DNA of 64,000 bases from Streptomyces lydicus. GTDB lineage: Bacteria > Actinomycetota > Actinomycetes > Streptomycetales > Streptomycetaceae. The position numbers were made by a program, and so were the translations under genes. Numbering within the stretch: position 1 is the stretch's first letter; each line of letters opens with the position of its first letter. Below the pieces are notes generated by a model. The model had not been told where the DNA came from, made no database searches, and was given only the letters and a program-made list of their open reading frames with translations. This document shows positions 49,902 through 58,409 of the stretch, in pieces. The stretch spans positions 1,550,001 to 1,614,000 of the forward strand of contig NZ_CP017157.1 in the NCBI RefSeq assembly GCF_001729485.1, written 5' to 3'.

Positions 49902-50996
49902 GTGCAGACCCAGACCCTCGCCGACGCGCCGGCCGCCGCGGAACCCGCCGACGAGCCGGCCCCGGAGCCGGTCACCGTGGTGCAGCAGCCCGAACCGCCC
50001 GCCGCCGAGATGCTCCTGGAGGAGATCCCCCAGGAGTCGGCGGCGGCCCCGGACCCAGGCCCCGCGCCCCGCCCGGAGACCGGCGGCCCGTCCTCCGACC
50101 TCTTCCGCCAGTACCTCCGCGAGATCGGCCGGATCCCGCTGCTCACCGCCGCCGAGGAGGTCGAGCTCGCGCGCCGCGTGGAAGCCGGCCTCTTCGCCGA
50201 GGAGAAGCTCACCAACACCCCCGACCTCTCCTCCCAACTCGCCCACGACCTCGACCGGTTGGTGGTCCTGGGGCGGATGGCCAAGCGCCGCCTGATCGAG
50301 GCGAACCTGCGCCTGGTGGTCTCCGTCGCCAAGCGCTACGTCGGCCGCGGCCTGACCATGCTCGACCTCGTCCAGGAGGGAAACCTCGGACTGATCCGCG
50401 CCGTCGAGAAGTTCGACTACGCCCGCGGCTACAAGTTCTCCACCTACGCGACCTGGTGGATCCGCCAGGCGATGTCCCGCGCGCTGGCCGACCAGGCCCG
50501 GACCATCCGCGTCCCGGTCCACGTCGTCGAGCTGATCAACCGCGTGGTGCGGGTCCAGCGCCGGATGCTCCAGGAACGCGGCTACGAACCCACCCCCGAG
50601 GAGGTCGCCGCCCACCTCGACCTCACCGAGGGACGCGTCAGTGAAGTGCTGCGGCTGGCCCAGGAACCGGTCTCGCTGCACGCCCCCGTCGGCGAGGAGG
50701 AGGACGTCGCCCTCGGCGACCTCATCGAGGACGGCGACGCCGCCTCACCCGTCGAATCCGCCGCGTTCCTGCTGCTCCGCGAGCACCTCGACGCGGTGCT
50801 GTCCACTCTCGGCGAACGCGAACGCAAGGTCGTCCAGCTCCGCTACGGGCTCGCCGACGGCCGGCCCCGCACCCTGGAGGAGATCGGCCGGATCTTCGGC
50901 GTCACCCGCGAACGCATACGGCAGATCGAGTCCAAGACCCTCAACAAGCTCCGCGACCACGCCTTCGCCGACCAGCTCCGCGGCTACCTGGACTGA
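49902..50996 (+). CDS. RNA polymerase primary-like sigma factor, HrdA type
   Basis: 364 residues from GTG at 49902, which has GGAGG 8 bases upstream; the frame is open to GTG at 49749, where the nearest purine run is too close, so the longer form is less likely. Region 1.2 ([32 protein letters not shown]), region 2 ([61 protein letters not shown]), region 3 and region 4.2 ([29 protein letters not shown]) are complete. The acidic region 1.1 of HrdB is absent. Position beside dnaG matches hrdA of S. coelicolor (recollection). Confidence 0.9.
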   Translation: MQTQTLADAPAAAEPADEPAPEPVTVVQQPEPPAAEMLLEEIPQESAAAPDPGPAPRPETGGPSSDLFRQYLREIGRIPLLTAAEEVELARRVEAGLFAEEKLTNTPDLSSQLAHDLDRLVVLGRMAKRRLIEANLRLVVSVAKRYVGRGLTMLDLVQEGNLGLIRAVEKFDYARGYKFSTYATWWIRQAMSRALADQARTIRVPVHVVELINRVVRVQRRMLQERGYEPTPEEVAAHLDLTEGRVSEVLRLAQEPVSLHAPVGEEEDVALGDLIEDGDAASPVESAAFLLLREHLDAVLSTLGERERKVVQLRYGLADGRPRTLEEIGRIFGVTRERIRQIESKTLNKLRDHAFADQLRGYLD

Positions 50997-51036
50997 CCCC
51001 GCGGTCCGCGGCGCCGGGCGCCCGGGCCCCCGGTCG

Positions 51037-52524
51037 TCACCCGTCCCGCCGGTCCGCCCACGCACCCGGATGGATCTCGTCCCGCACCGTCGTGTACTGC
51101 TGCCGCACGGCCTGCCCCACCGCCAGCTCCTCACCCGGCTCGAACACCTGGCTCGCCGCGGCCGGCCACTGCGGCGGATCGACCCACACGGGCCCGCCGC
51201 CCGGCCCGGCCTCCGCACCGGCGGCCGGCGTCAGCGTGCCGTGCGCCACGCCCCACGCCCAGGCCGCCTGCCGCGCCGCGCCCAGCGCCGCGTAATCGGC
51301 CGGCTGCGGCACCACGACCTGTACCCCGAACAGCCCCGGCGCGGCCGCCTGCACCGCACCCAGCTCCGCCGCCGCACCCAGCAGGAACACCCGGCGCACC
51401 GCCACGCCCCGCCCGCGCAGCACGTCCAACGCGTCCGCGAGGCCGCAGAGCATGCCCTCCACGGCCGCCCGCGCCATGTGCTCCGGCTTCATGCTCTCGC
51501 GCCGCATCCCGTGCAAGGACCCGGCGGTGTGCGGCAGATGAGGCGTCCGCTCGCCCTCCAGATAAGGCAGCAGCACCATCCCGTACGCACCGGGCGACGA
51601 CTTCAGCGCCAGGTCGGACAGCCCCTGGAGGTCCGTCCCCAGCATCTCCGCCGCGCCCCGCAGCACCCGCACCGCGTTGCTGGTGTGCACCACCGGCAGA
51701 TGCCGCCCGGTCGCGTCGGCGAAGGAGGTGATCGTGCCGCTGGGGTCGACCAGCGCCTCGTGGTGGATGCCGAACACCGACCCCGAGGCGCCCAGCGACA
51801 CCACGGCGTCGCCCTCCCCGACGCCCAGCCCGAAGGCGGCCGCCATCGTCTCGCCCGTACCGGCCGAGATCAGCAGCCCCTCCGGGGTGAACCCGGCGGT
51901 CCCCGACGGACCCAGCACCTCCGGCAGCCGCACCTGATGGCCCAGCGCCAGTTCCACCAGATCCGGCCGGTACGACGCACTCGCCGCCGACCAGAAACCC
52001 GTCCCCGAGGCCGCGCCCCGGTCCGTGATCCGCCGCGCCGGCCGTCCCAGCAGCTGCCAGACCAGCCAGTCGTGCGGCTGCATGACCTCCGCCACCCGGG
52101 CGGCGTTCTCCGGCTCCGTACGCGCCAGCCAGCGCAGCTTGGTCACCGGATGCGCGGCTTGCGGCACCGCCCCGACGGCCTGCGCCCACGCGGCACGCCC
52201 GCCCAGCGAGTCCACCAGGTCCGCCGCCGCGCTCTGCGCCCGCTTGTCGTTGCCCAGCAGCGCGGGCCGCACGAGAGCGCCCTCCGTGTCCAGCACCAGC
52301 AGCCCGTGCTGCTGCGCCGACACCCCGATGGCCTGCACGCCCTCCAGCAGCCCGCCGCCCGCCGCCTCGCCGAGTGACATCAGCCACGCCTGCGGATCGG
52401 CCTCCGGCCCCTTCTCGACAGGGTGCGGCGCATACCCCTGCCTGATGACGGCACCCGTGTCCGCATCGCAGACGACGATCCGTGTGCTGTCGGACGAGCT
52501 GTCCAATCCGGCGACTATCCCCAT
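51037..52524 (-). CDS. FGGY-family carbohydrate kinase (xylulokinase-like)
   Basis: 495 residues. The N-terminal actin-like ATPase domain starts GIVAGLDSSSDSTRIVVCDADTGAVIRQG and has GVSAQQHGLLVLD and ALLGNDKRAQ. The C-terminal domain has VSLGASGSVFGIHHEALVDPSGTITSFADATG and RVFLLGAAAELGAVQAAAPGLFGVQVVVP with the phosphate loop. It phosphorylates a pentose/ketose sugar; no sugar transporter lies beside it. Convergent with the sigma-factor gene. Confidence 0.88.
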   Translation of the reverse strand: MGIVAGLDSSSDSTRIVVCDADTGAVIRQGYAPHPVEKGPEADPQAWLMSLGEAAGGGLLEGVQAIGVSAQQHGLLVLDTEGALVRPALLGNDKRAQSAAADLVDSLGGRAAWAQAVGAVPQAAHPVTKLRWLARTEPENAARVAEVMQPHDWLVWQLLGRPARRITDRGAASGTGFWSAASASYRPDLVELALGHQVRLPEVLGPSGTAGFTPEGLLISAGTGETMAAAFGLGVGEGDAVVSLGASGSVFGIHHEALVDPSGTITSFADATGRHLPVVHTSNAVRVLRGAAEMLGTDLQGLSDLALKSSPGAYGMVLLPYLEGERTPHLPHTAGSLHGMRRESMKPEHMARAAVEGMLCGLADALDVLRGRGVAVRRVFLLGAAAELGAVQAAAPGLFGVQVVVPQPADYAALGAARQAAWAWGVAHGTLTPAAGAEAGPGGGPVWVDPPQWPAAASQVFEPGEELAVGQAVRQQYTTVRDEIHPGAWADRRDG

Positions 52525-52604
52525 GGCCCCAGATGATGCCGCATGGGGCGCATAGGGAAAGAGTCAGGGTTTGCCCTGACCGGACACCGCCCGGAAGCAC
52601 CGGC

Positions 52605-52904
52605 TCAGGTGTTGCTGGTGCCCCACTCGTCCTCGGTGGACGCGCGCTGCTCGCGCAGCGACCGCACCCGGTTGCCCACGGCCGCGGGCAGGTGTCCCTC
52701 GACCTTGGCCGAGACCTTCCCGAACGCCTTCGACGCCGCGTCCCGCCCGGTCAGCGCCACGGACTCGGCACTGTTCCGGACTGCCGGATTCCGCGTGACC
52801 CGCTGGACGGCCTTGCGGAGCTGCTCATACCGCTCCCGGCCGGCCCGTGCGCCGAGCACGTAGCCCGTGGCCAGTCCCGCCATGAACGTGAGCCGGTAGC
52901 GCAT
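52605..52904 (-). CDS. YtxH-like small membrane protein
   Basis: 99 residues from ATG at 52904. RYRLTFMAGLATGYVLGARAGRERYEQLRKAVQRV is the YtxH motif: one glycine-rich hydrophobic helix, then an amphipathic charged helix. The remainder is polar. Such proteins are common next to envelope or DNA-uptake genes; no function can be given. The 218 bases upstream lead to the tRNA-Asn genes. Confidence 0.85.
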   Translation of the reverse strand: MRYRLTFMAGLATGYVLGARAGRERYEQLRKAVQRVTRNPAVRNSAESVALTGRDAASKAFGKVSAKVEGHLPAAVGNRVRSLREQRASTEDEWGTSNT

Positions 52905-53122
52905 CGCTCCACCCTTCCTTCTCTGTGGTCCCGTCCGGTGCCACCGCGCACCGCATCCCGGGCTTGCCGCGCGCCTACCCTCCGGGGCCGGAGATCACCC
53001 GAGGTGACCTGAGGCGATACCGATTGGCGGAGCACCCCCCTGCTTGCGCTAATGTATGTGTCGCAGCGAGCGCGCGCCGTCCGGAGGCCCGGACAGCGGT
53101 GCATTCGAGGCACACAGAGCAA

Positions 53123-53195
53123 TCCCCTGTAGCTCAATTGGCAGAGCAGCCGGCTGTTAACCGGCAGGTTACTGGTTCGAGTCCAGTCGGGGGAG
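53123..53195 (+). tRNA. tRNA-Asn (GTT), first copy
   Basis: 73 bases. Acceptor TCCCCTG pairs with CGGGGGA; D-arm GCTC-AATTGGCA-GAGC; anticodon arm GCCGG-CTGTTAA-CCGGC with anticodon GTT; T-arm ACTGG-TTCGAGT-CCAGT. Discriminator G. CCA is not encoded (GCTC follows). Confidence 0.95.
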
Positions 53196-53200
53196 CTCGG

Positions 53201-53273
53201 TCCCCTGTAGCTCAATTGGCAGAGCATTCGGCTGTTAACCGGAGGGTTACTGGTTCGAGTCCAGTCGGGGGAG
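53201..53273 (+). tRNA. tRNA-Asn (GTT), second copy
   Basis: 73 bases, only 5 bases after the first copy. Identical except in the anticodon stem (TTCGG/CCGGA with one T-G pair) and adjoining positions. Same anticodon GTT. CCA is not encoded. Confidence 0.95.
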
Positions 53274-53278
53274 CAGAG

Positions 53279-53307
53279 AAAAAGGACCTCGCAAGGGGTC
53301 CTTTTTT
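53279..53307 (+). terminator. Rho-independent terminator after the tRNA-Asn pair
   Basis: AAAAAGGACC (53279-53288) pairs with GGTCCTTTTT (53297-53306) and ends in a T-tract. It directly follows the second tRNA-Asn. Confidence 0.9.
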
Positions 53308-53421
53308 CATGCCGGTGGAACCGAACCCCCGGTGATCGAAGTCCTCTTGGGCGTGCAAGGTCGCCCGGCGACGGCCCGCACGGGCAGCAGATCGTATGAG
53401 CGGCTATGCTGCGGCAGACGG

Positions 53422-53439
53422 CGCGCACAAATGTGCGCG
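53422..53439 (+). promoter_or_regulatory. 18-bp palindrome upstream of the CAT tRNA
   Basis: CGCGCACA-AA-TGTGCGCG is a perfect inverted repeat ending 13 bases before the tRNA. A TATGCT at 53405-53410 could be a -10 box for the tRNA. Confidence 0.45.
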
Positions 53440-53452
53440 ACGCGCCGTGGAG

Positions 53453-53526
53453 GGGGCGGTAGCTCAGCCGGTTAGAGCAGCGGACTCATAATCCGTCGGC
53501 CGTGGGTTCGAGTCCCACCCGCCCCA
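53453..53526 (+). tRNA. tRNA with CAT anticodon (elongator Met, or Ile2)
   Basis: 74 bases. Acceptor GGGGCGG/CCGCCCC; D-arm GCTC-AGCCGGTTA-GAGC; anticodon arm CGGAC-TCATAA-type loop with anticodon CAT; T-arm GTGGG-TTCGAGT-CCCAC. Discriminator A and, unlike the Asn genes, CCA follows in the DNA (53527-53529). Elongator Met and lysidine-modified Ile2 cannot be separated by eye. Confidence 0.9.
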
Positions 53527-53588
53527 CCACAGCCCGGTGCAGCAGAAACGATCACGTTTGCCCATCCCGGGCGGTGCACGGCACCGAG

Positions 53589-53617
53589 GGCCCTCACACG
53601 ATCCGTGAGGGCCTTTT
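53589..53617. terminator. Terminator between the CAT tRNA and the acetyltransferase
   Basis: GGCCCTCAC (53589-53597) pairs exactly with GTGAGGGCC (53605-53613) and is followed by TTTT on the plus strand. It serves the tRNA and possibly the convergent gene. Confidence 0.85.
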
Positions 53618-53628
53618 CGCGTACGGGA

Positions 53629-54252
53629 TCACCAGAGCCTGTCGATCTCGCCGGGGTACAGCTCCAGGCGGGTGTGCCGGAATACGGCGCGGGACTCCCG
53701 GGCCGGGGCGGAGAAGAAGGCGGCCATGGTGACCTTGTCGAAGCCGGGGCGGTCGCTGGGGAACGGGGCCGTGGGGGTTCCCCCGACGAGCACCGTTCCG
53801 GGCAGCAGCTGCCAGCCCGCGCTCTCGTAGAAGCTCCGCAGCGGCCGGTCGCAGGTGAACACCCCGAGGTCCAGGCCGGAGCGGGACATCGCCTCGTGCG
53901 CGGCGGCCACCAGTCGGCGGCCGTGGCCCCGGCCGCGGGCGGCCGGCCGGGTCACCACGGCGCTGAGCCCGCCGGCCCGGTAGCGCCGGCCGGCGTGCAC
54001 CAGCGGTTTGCTGAGGACGTCCAGGGCGGCGAGCACCGTGCCGTCGTCCACGAGCAGCATCGACCGGGGGTGCAGCGCGGGATCGTGAGCGGTGTCGGTT
54101 TCGGTGTCGTGGTCGGCCGGCGGGTGGCTCGGGGGCCAGGCCGCGTCGTGGAGCGCCCGTACCTGGGCGCGGAGGTCGGGCGGGGTCGCGGCTTCGGGGA
54201 AGGAGAGGAGCTGCACGCGCCGATTGTGCACAGACGTCCCCTGGGTGAACAC
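53629..54252 (-). CDS. GNAT-family N-acetyltransferase
   Basis: 207 residues from GTG at 54252; a second GTG at 54216 (VQLLSFPEAATPP) is equally possible and would give 195. The Gcn5 fold shows in SMLLVDDGTVLAALDVLSKPLVHAGRRYRAGGLSAVVTRPAARGRGHGRRLVAAAHEAM, where R-G-R-G-H-G binds acetyl-CoA, and LRSFYESAGWQLLPGTVLV. Substrate unknown. It is convergent with the tRNA gene. Confidence 0.85.
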   Translation of the reverse strand: MFTQGTSVHNRRVQLLSFPEAATPPDLRAQVRALHDAAWPPSHPPADHDTETDTAHDPALHPRSMLLVDDGTVLAALDVLSKPLVHAGRRYRAGGLSAVVTRPAARGRGHGRRLVAAAHEAMSRSGLDLGVFTCDRPLRSFYESAGWQLLPGTVLVGGTPTAPFPSDRPGFDKVTMAAFFSAPARESRAVFRHTRLELYPGEIDRLW

Positions 54253-54297
54253 CCGGAAGGGGCCCGGGTTTTTCCCCCTCTGTGGGTGAGCGGGCCG

Positions 54298-55173
54298 TCA
54301 GATGACCGGGGGCCGGCCCAGCCTGGTCATCCGCCAGACCGTGCGCCAGCGGATCGGCCGCCGCCGTCCGCAGGGCGTGCGTACCCCTTCGGCGAAGCCG
54401 GCGGCCCAGGCGCGCAGACCTGCCGCCGAGCGGCTGCGTACGGCCGTCAGTACGGCCCATACGCCCAGGTAGAGCGGCACCAGGACGGCCGGCAGGTGCC
54501 GTTTCGCCAGCCACACCCGGTTCCTGGCGACCATCCGGTGGTAGACCGCGTGCCGGGTCGGCGAGGTGTAGGGGTGCTGCAGCACCAGGTCGGGTTCGTA
54601 GCGGATGCGCCAGCCGTCGTCCAACGCCCGCCAGGCCAGGTCGGTTTCCTCGTGTGCGTAGAAGAAGTCCTCGGGCCAGTCGCCGATCCGGTCCAGCATC
54701 GCCATGGACAGCGAGTGCCCGCCGCCGAGGAACGTCGTCACCGGGCCGCCGCGCCGGGGGTCGCCGACCCGCAGCCGGGGGACGTGCCGGCGCTGGGTCC
54801 GGCCCAGCTCGTCCGCGATGCGGAAGCTGATGACGCCCAACTCCGGTTCCCGTTCGTGCAGTTCGGCGACCCGGCGCAGGACGTCCGGGCTGATCAGCAG
54901 CCCGTCGTCGTCCAGATCGACCACCACGTCCACGTCCCCGAGCTTGCGCAGCTCGTCGAGGGCCACGTTTCTGCCGCCGGAGACGCCGAGGTTCTCGCTC
55001 AGTTCGACGCCGTGCGCGCCGTGGGGGAGGGACGGCAGCGGCGAGCCGTTCCCGACGACCACGACGTGGACCGGCTGGAGGTCCTGCTTGGCGACCGAAT
55101 CCAGCAGTGCGTGGAGTTCGGCGGGGCGGTTCCCCATGGTCAAGACGGCGACGCCTACGCGCAGATGAGGCAC
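54298..55173 (-). CDS. Family 2 glycosyltransferase
   Basis: 291 residues from GTG at 55173 with GGAG 9 bases upstream; the frame continues to 55512 but that part is low-complexity. GT-A fold: VGVAVLTMGNRPAELHALLDSVAKQ, VELSENLGVSGGRNVALDEL, VDVVVDLDDDGLLISPDVLRR (DDD metal-binding motif), FFYAHEETDLAWRALDDGWRIRYEPDLVLQHPYTSPT (E-E-T-D-L acceptor motif) and two C-terminal basic or hydrophobic helices. Likely adds a sugar to an envelope glycan or lipid; partner unknown. Confidence 0.9.
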   Translation of the reverse strand: MPHLRVGVAVLTMGNRPAELHALLDSVAKQDLQPVHVVVVGNGSPLPSLPHGAHGVELSENLGVSGGRNVALDELRKLGDVDVVVDLDDDGLLISPDVLRRVAELHEREPELGVISFRIADELGRTQRRHVPRLRVGDPRRGGPVTTFLGGGHSLSMAMLDRIGDWPEDFFYAHEETDLAWRALDDGWRIRYEPDLVLQHPYTSPTRHAVYHRMVARNRVWLAKRHLPAVLVPLYLGVWAVLTAVRSRSAAGLRAWAAGFAEGVRTPCGRRRPIRWRTVWRMTRLGRPPVI

Positions 55174-55486
55174 AGAAGGATGCTCCGTTCTCAGCGGCCC
55201 CGGCGGTGACCGGTGCGGTGCCCGGTGGGACGGCCTCGGGCGGGACCGGTGCGGTGTGTTCGCGCGAGCCGGTCGGGTTCTCGGCAGGCCCGGTCGGCCT
55301 GTTCCGGATGCTAGTGCCCGGGGAACGCGGTTGCGCGCCACGGCACTCGCGCGGCGACATCCCCGTCGTACGCGCGAGTAGCCGGAGGGCGGGGTGCGCC
55401 GTACGGCGGGCGGGGAGGCGCGAGCGCACCATGGAAGGGCCAGGGGTTCACGGAGGGGACGGCGGGGGTGAGAGGAGGAGCCCCTC
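55174..55486. other. 313-base divergent intergenic region (glycosyltransferase/cupin)
   Basis: No gene seen. It holds a long inverted repeat (55345-55379), the direct repeat ACCGGTGCGGTG (twice near 55210-55250) and, at its right end, GAGGAGGAG, the ribosome site of the cupin gene. Confidence 0.55.
55345..55379. promoter_or_regulatory. Long inverted repeat between divergent genes
   Basis: ACTCGCGCG (55345-55353) matches CGCGCGAGT (55371-55379), with an inner CGAC/GTCG pair. It could be an operator or a stem-loop. Confidence 0.5.
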
Positions 55487-55849
55487 ATGTTGGAGGTCAA
55501 GACCATCGACAAGCCGGACGAGCGGCGTGACTTTCCCCGAGGTCACCTCGAAGCTCTGCACCTGACCGGGCTGGACTTCGCCGTGGCCACCTTCGAGCCG
55601 GGCTGGCGCTGGTCGGAGTCGGTGGGGCCGATCGCCGGGACCGACAGCTGCGAGGTCCACCACAACGGCTTCGTGGTGCAGGGACGTATGCGCCTGCGGA
55701 TGGACGACGGCGCGGAGTCCGAGGTGGGGCCGGGCGATGTCTTCGTCTGCCCGCCCGGCCACGACGCCTGGGTCGTCGGCGACGAACAGGTCGTCGTGTA
55801 CGACTTCGCGGGCGGTATGGCGGTGGGGTACGCCAAGGCGAAGGAGTAG
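55487..55849 (+). CDS. Small cupin-domain protein
   Basis: 120 residues with GAGGAGGAG upstream. LDFAVATFEPGWRWSESVGPIAGTDSCEVHHNGFVVQGRMRLRMDDGAESEVGPGDVFVCPPGHDAWVVGDEQVVVYDF: the two His (VHHNGF) and PPGHDAW block make a complete double cupin motif. Such proteins are common in Streptomyces. No enzymatic assignment. The coding sequence ends in a GGAGTA-type purine microsatellite. Confidence 0.88.
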   Translation: MLEVKTIDKPDERRDFPRGHLEALHLTGLDFAVATFEPGWRWSESVGPIAGTDSCEVHHNGFVVQGRMRLRMDDGAESEVGPGDVFVCPPGHDAWVVGDEQVVVYDFAGGMAVGYAKAKE

Positions 55850-56024
55850 GAGTAGGAGCAGGAGCCGGGGAGAGAAGGGAGGCAAGGAGGAGTGGCGGGG
55901 GTGCCAGGTCCAGGTGCCGGGAATCCGGGCCGGGGCCTGGTGACGTGTGCCACGGATTTCCGTGGCGATCGGGATGTCTAGGAATGCGCTCGGTGGGCAG
56001 GGGAGCGGGACGGTCCGGACACGC

Positions 56025-56050
56025 GGAATACACACGGGGGCGACCCCGTT
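56025..56050 (+). promoter_or_regulatory. SigR-type promoter for thioredoxin
   Basis: GGAAT (56025-56029), an 18-base spacer and GTT (56048-56050) match the known SigR consensus GGAAT-N18-GTT. The thioredoxin ATG lies 65 bases further on. Confidence 0.6.
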
Positions 56051-56114
56051 GCCGCAGCCGGGGACCGCAGGAACCACAGCACAGCCTCGACAGACCGGAA
56101 GCAGGGACATACGC

Positions 56115-56507
56115 ATGAGCACCGTTGAGCTCACCAAGGAAAACTTCGACGACATCGTCTCCGGCAACGACTTCGTCCTGATCGACTTCTGGGCCGAGTG
56201 GTGCGGCCCCTGCAAACAGTTCGGCCCGGTCTTCGAGCGATCGTCCGAGAAGCACGACGACCTGGTGTTCGCCAAGGTGGACACGGAGGCGCAGCCCGAG
56301 CTGGCGCAGGCGTTCGAGATCCAGTCCATCCCGACGGTGATGATCGTCCGGGACAACATCGCGGTGTTCGCCCAGCCGGGCGCGCTGCCCGCCGAGGCCC
56401 TGGAGGACGTCATCGGCCAGGCCCGCGCGCTGGACATGGAGGAGGTCCGGGCGTCGGTCACCGAGGCCCAGCAGAACGAGCAGGCGCAGGCTGAGCAGGG
56501 CCAGTAG
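56115..56507 (+). CDS. trx: Thioredoxin
   Basis: 130 residues from ATG at 56115; the longer in-frame start at 55947 crosses the SigR promoter and is rejected. Active site FWAEWCGPCKQFGPVF with the cis-Pro in QSIPTVMIVRDN. The C-terminal 20 residues (SVTEAQQNEQAQAEQGQ) are a polar, Gln/Glu-rich extension beyond the usual 105-110 residues. Reduces disulfides in the cytoplasm using thioredoxin reductase. The gene stands alone with a SigR promoter. Confidence 0.93.
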   Translation: MSTVELTKENFDDIVSGNDFVLIDFWAEWCGPCKQFGPVFERSSEKHDDLVFAKVDTEAQPELAQAFEIQSIPTVMIVRDNIAVFAQPGALPAEALEDVIGQARALDMEEVRASVTEAQQNEQAQAEQGQ

Positions 56508-56518
56508 GCTCTGGGCTC

Positions 56519-57115
56519 GTGAGCGAGCTACTTCTGGTCCGGCACGGCGAGACCGAGTGGAGCCGGAACGGCCGGCACACCAGTTGGACCGACCTGCCAC
56601 TGACCGCCAACGGTGAGGAGCAGGCCCGCGCGCTGCGGCCGCTGCTGTCGGATCGGAAGATCGGGCAGGTCTATGCCAGCCCGAGGGTGCGGGCCCTGCG
56701 CACCGCCGAGCTGGCCGGGCTCCCCGAGCCGGAGATCGACCCTGACCTGCGGGAATGGGACTACGGCGGCTACGAGGGCATCGCCACCGCCGAGATCCAC
56801 CGCGAGCGGCCCGGCTGGTACCTCTTCAGCGACGGTGTCCCGGCCGGGCCCGCAGGGCATCCGGGGGAGTCACCCGACGAGGTCGGCGCGCGCGCCGACC
56901 GGGTACTGGCCCGCCTCGCGCCGCAGCTCGACGCCGACGACGGCGATGTGGTGCTGGTGGGGCACGCGCACTTCTCGCGCGTACTGGCCGCCCGCAGGCT
57001 GGGGCTGCCGGCCTCCGCGGGCGGGCTGTTCACGTTCGAGACCGGGGCGGTCTGCGTCCTGGGGACCGAACACGAGCGGCCCGCGGTGGTGGCCTGGAAC
57101 GCCCGGAGCCTGTAG
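56519..57115 (+). CDS. Histidine phosphatase family protein
   Basis: 198 residues, GTG start. Active-site LLVRHGETEWSRNGRHTSWTD (RHG), catalytic partners in LREWDYGGYEGIATAEI, VLARLAPQLDADDGDVVLVGHAHFSRVLAARRLGLPA (second His). Phosphoglycerate-mutase fold. Substrate may be a small phosphate ester (acid phosphatase or PhoE type). It starts 11 bases after the thioredoxin stop and may be co-transcribed. Confidence 0.88.
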   Translation: MSELLLVRHGETEWSRNGRHTSWTDLPLTANGEEQARALRPLLSDRKIGQVYASPRVRALRTAELAGLPEPEIDPDLREWDYGGYEGIATAEIHRERPGWYLFSDGVPAGPAGHPGESPDEVGARADRVLARLAPQLDADDGDVVLVGHAHFSRVLAARRLGLPASAGGLFTFETGAVCVLGTEHERPAVVAWNARSL

Positions 57116-57188
57116 CGCGGGGATCTGCGGCCCGGCAGCCTGTGGCCGGGGCGGGCCGGCCGATCGCTCGCCCTCCCCGCGGGGCGGG

Positions 57189-58220
57189 CTACGGCGCCAT
57201 CGGGTCCAGGTGCAGCGGCTGCACCTTGCCCTCGATCATGGCGCCGAGGCCCATGACCGCGCAGGTGTCGGGGCGGTCCGCGGTGTGCACCGGCATGGTG
57301 GTGGCCTGATGGATCATCGGTTCCAGGCCCGGGATCAGCGCACTGCCGCCCGCGAGCATGATGCCGCGCTCCCCGAGGTCGGCCACCAGATCGGGCGGGC
57401 AGCGGCGCAGCACCGCCCCGATGCCGTCGAGGATCGCGGTCAGCGGGGTGGTGATGGCGTCCAGCACCCGCTCGGTGTCGACATGCACGGAACGTGCCAT
57501 TCCGCTGACCACGTCCCGGCCGTGCACCTCGGTGGAGCCGGGCGTCCGCCCGTCGCCGCCGGAGAGGATCAGCTGCAGCGGGCGGACGGCCTGGCCCGCC
57601 AGCATCAGCTCGTGGTGCAGCCGCAGATGCTGGATGACGGCGTGATCGATGGCGTTGCCGCCCACCTGCACGGTCTCCGCGGCCACGATCGATCCCAGCG
57701 ACAGCACCGCGACCTGGGTGGTGCCCGCGCCGCACACCACGATCATCGTCGCCTCCGGCTGCTCCACCGGGAGCCCGGAGCCGATCGCGGCGGCCACCAG
57801 GGTGTCGACCAGCTCGACCCGGCGCGCGCCGAGCCCGGTGAGCGTCTCCACGGCCGCACGCTGGGCCAGCGGCTCACTGCCGTAGGGAAGGCAGACCGCG
57901 GCCCGCATCGTGGGCCGGCGCCGCCACGTCTTGCGCAGCTTGTCACCGACCAGGGTGCGCAGCAGCCGCTGGGCCATCTCGATGTCGACGACCGTCCCGC
58001 CGGAGACCGGCCGGACCACCCGGATGTAGTCGGGGGTGCGGCCGTCCATCACCTCGGCCTGGGCGCCCACCGCGAGCAGCGCCCCGGTGCGGGTGTTGAC
58101 GGCGGCGACGGTCGGTTCGTCGACCACCAGCCCCTGGTTCTTCACATACACCCTGGTCCGGGCCGCGCCGAGGTCGACGGCGGCCGAGCAGCGCCGCAAT
58201 TGGGCGAGGCTGATGGTCAT
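57189..58220 (-). CDS. mbl: MreB-like rod-shape protein, Mbl type
   Basis: 343 residues. Actin-like nucleotide-binding elements: SAAVDLGAARTRVYVKNQGLVVDEPTVAA, GTTQVAVLSLGSIVAAETVQVGGNAIDHAVIQHL, IMLAGGSALIPGLEP. This is the shorter third MreB-type protein of Streptomyces (mbl near hrdA in S. coelicolor, from memory), with divergent surface residues compared with MreB. Role in spore-wall synthesis is known for that paralogue; here it is inferred. Confidence 0.85.
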   Translation of the reverse strand: MTISLAQLRRCSAAVDLGAARTRVYVKNQGLVVDEPTVAAVNTRTGALLAVGAQAEVMDGRTPDYIRVVRPVSGGTVVDIEMAQRLLRTLVGDKLRKTWRRRPTMRAAVCLPYGSEPLAQRAAVETLTGLGARRVELVDTLVAAAIGSGLPVEQPEATMIVVCGAGTTQVAVLSLGSIVAAETVQVGGNAIDHAVIQHLRLHHELMLAGQAVRPLQLILSGGDGRTPGSTEVHGRDVVSGMARSVHVDTERVLDAITTPLTAILDGIGAVLRRCPPDLVADLGERGIMLAGGSALIPGLEPMIHQATTMPVHTADRPDTCAVMGLGAMIEGKVQPLHLDPMAP

Positions 58221-58409
58221 GGGTGATTCCTCCCCGATGGGCCGAGATGGACGGAGCGCTCGAGCGATCCGTCCGCACGGACCGCTCGTGCGCCATCCTC
58301 TGGGCGCCCGCGAGGCTCCGCCTGTTGGGAGCGTCCGGTCGGGGGACGGGGCGGGGCCGCTTGCTGCGGCCGGGTGATTTCGGGGTGGCCGGACGCGGCC
58401 GGCCGGTGC

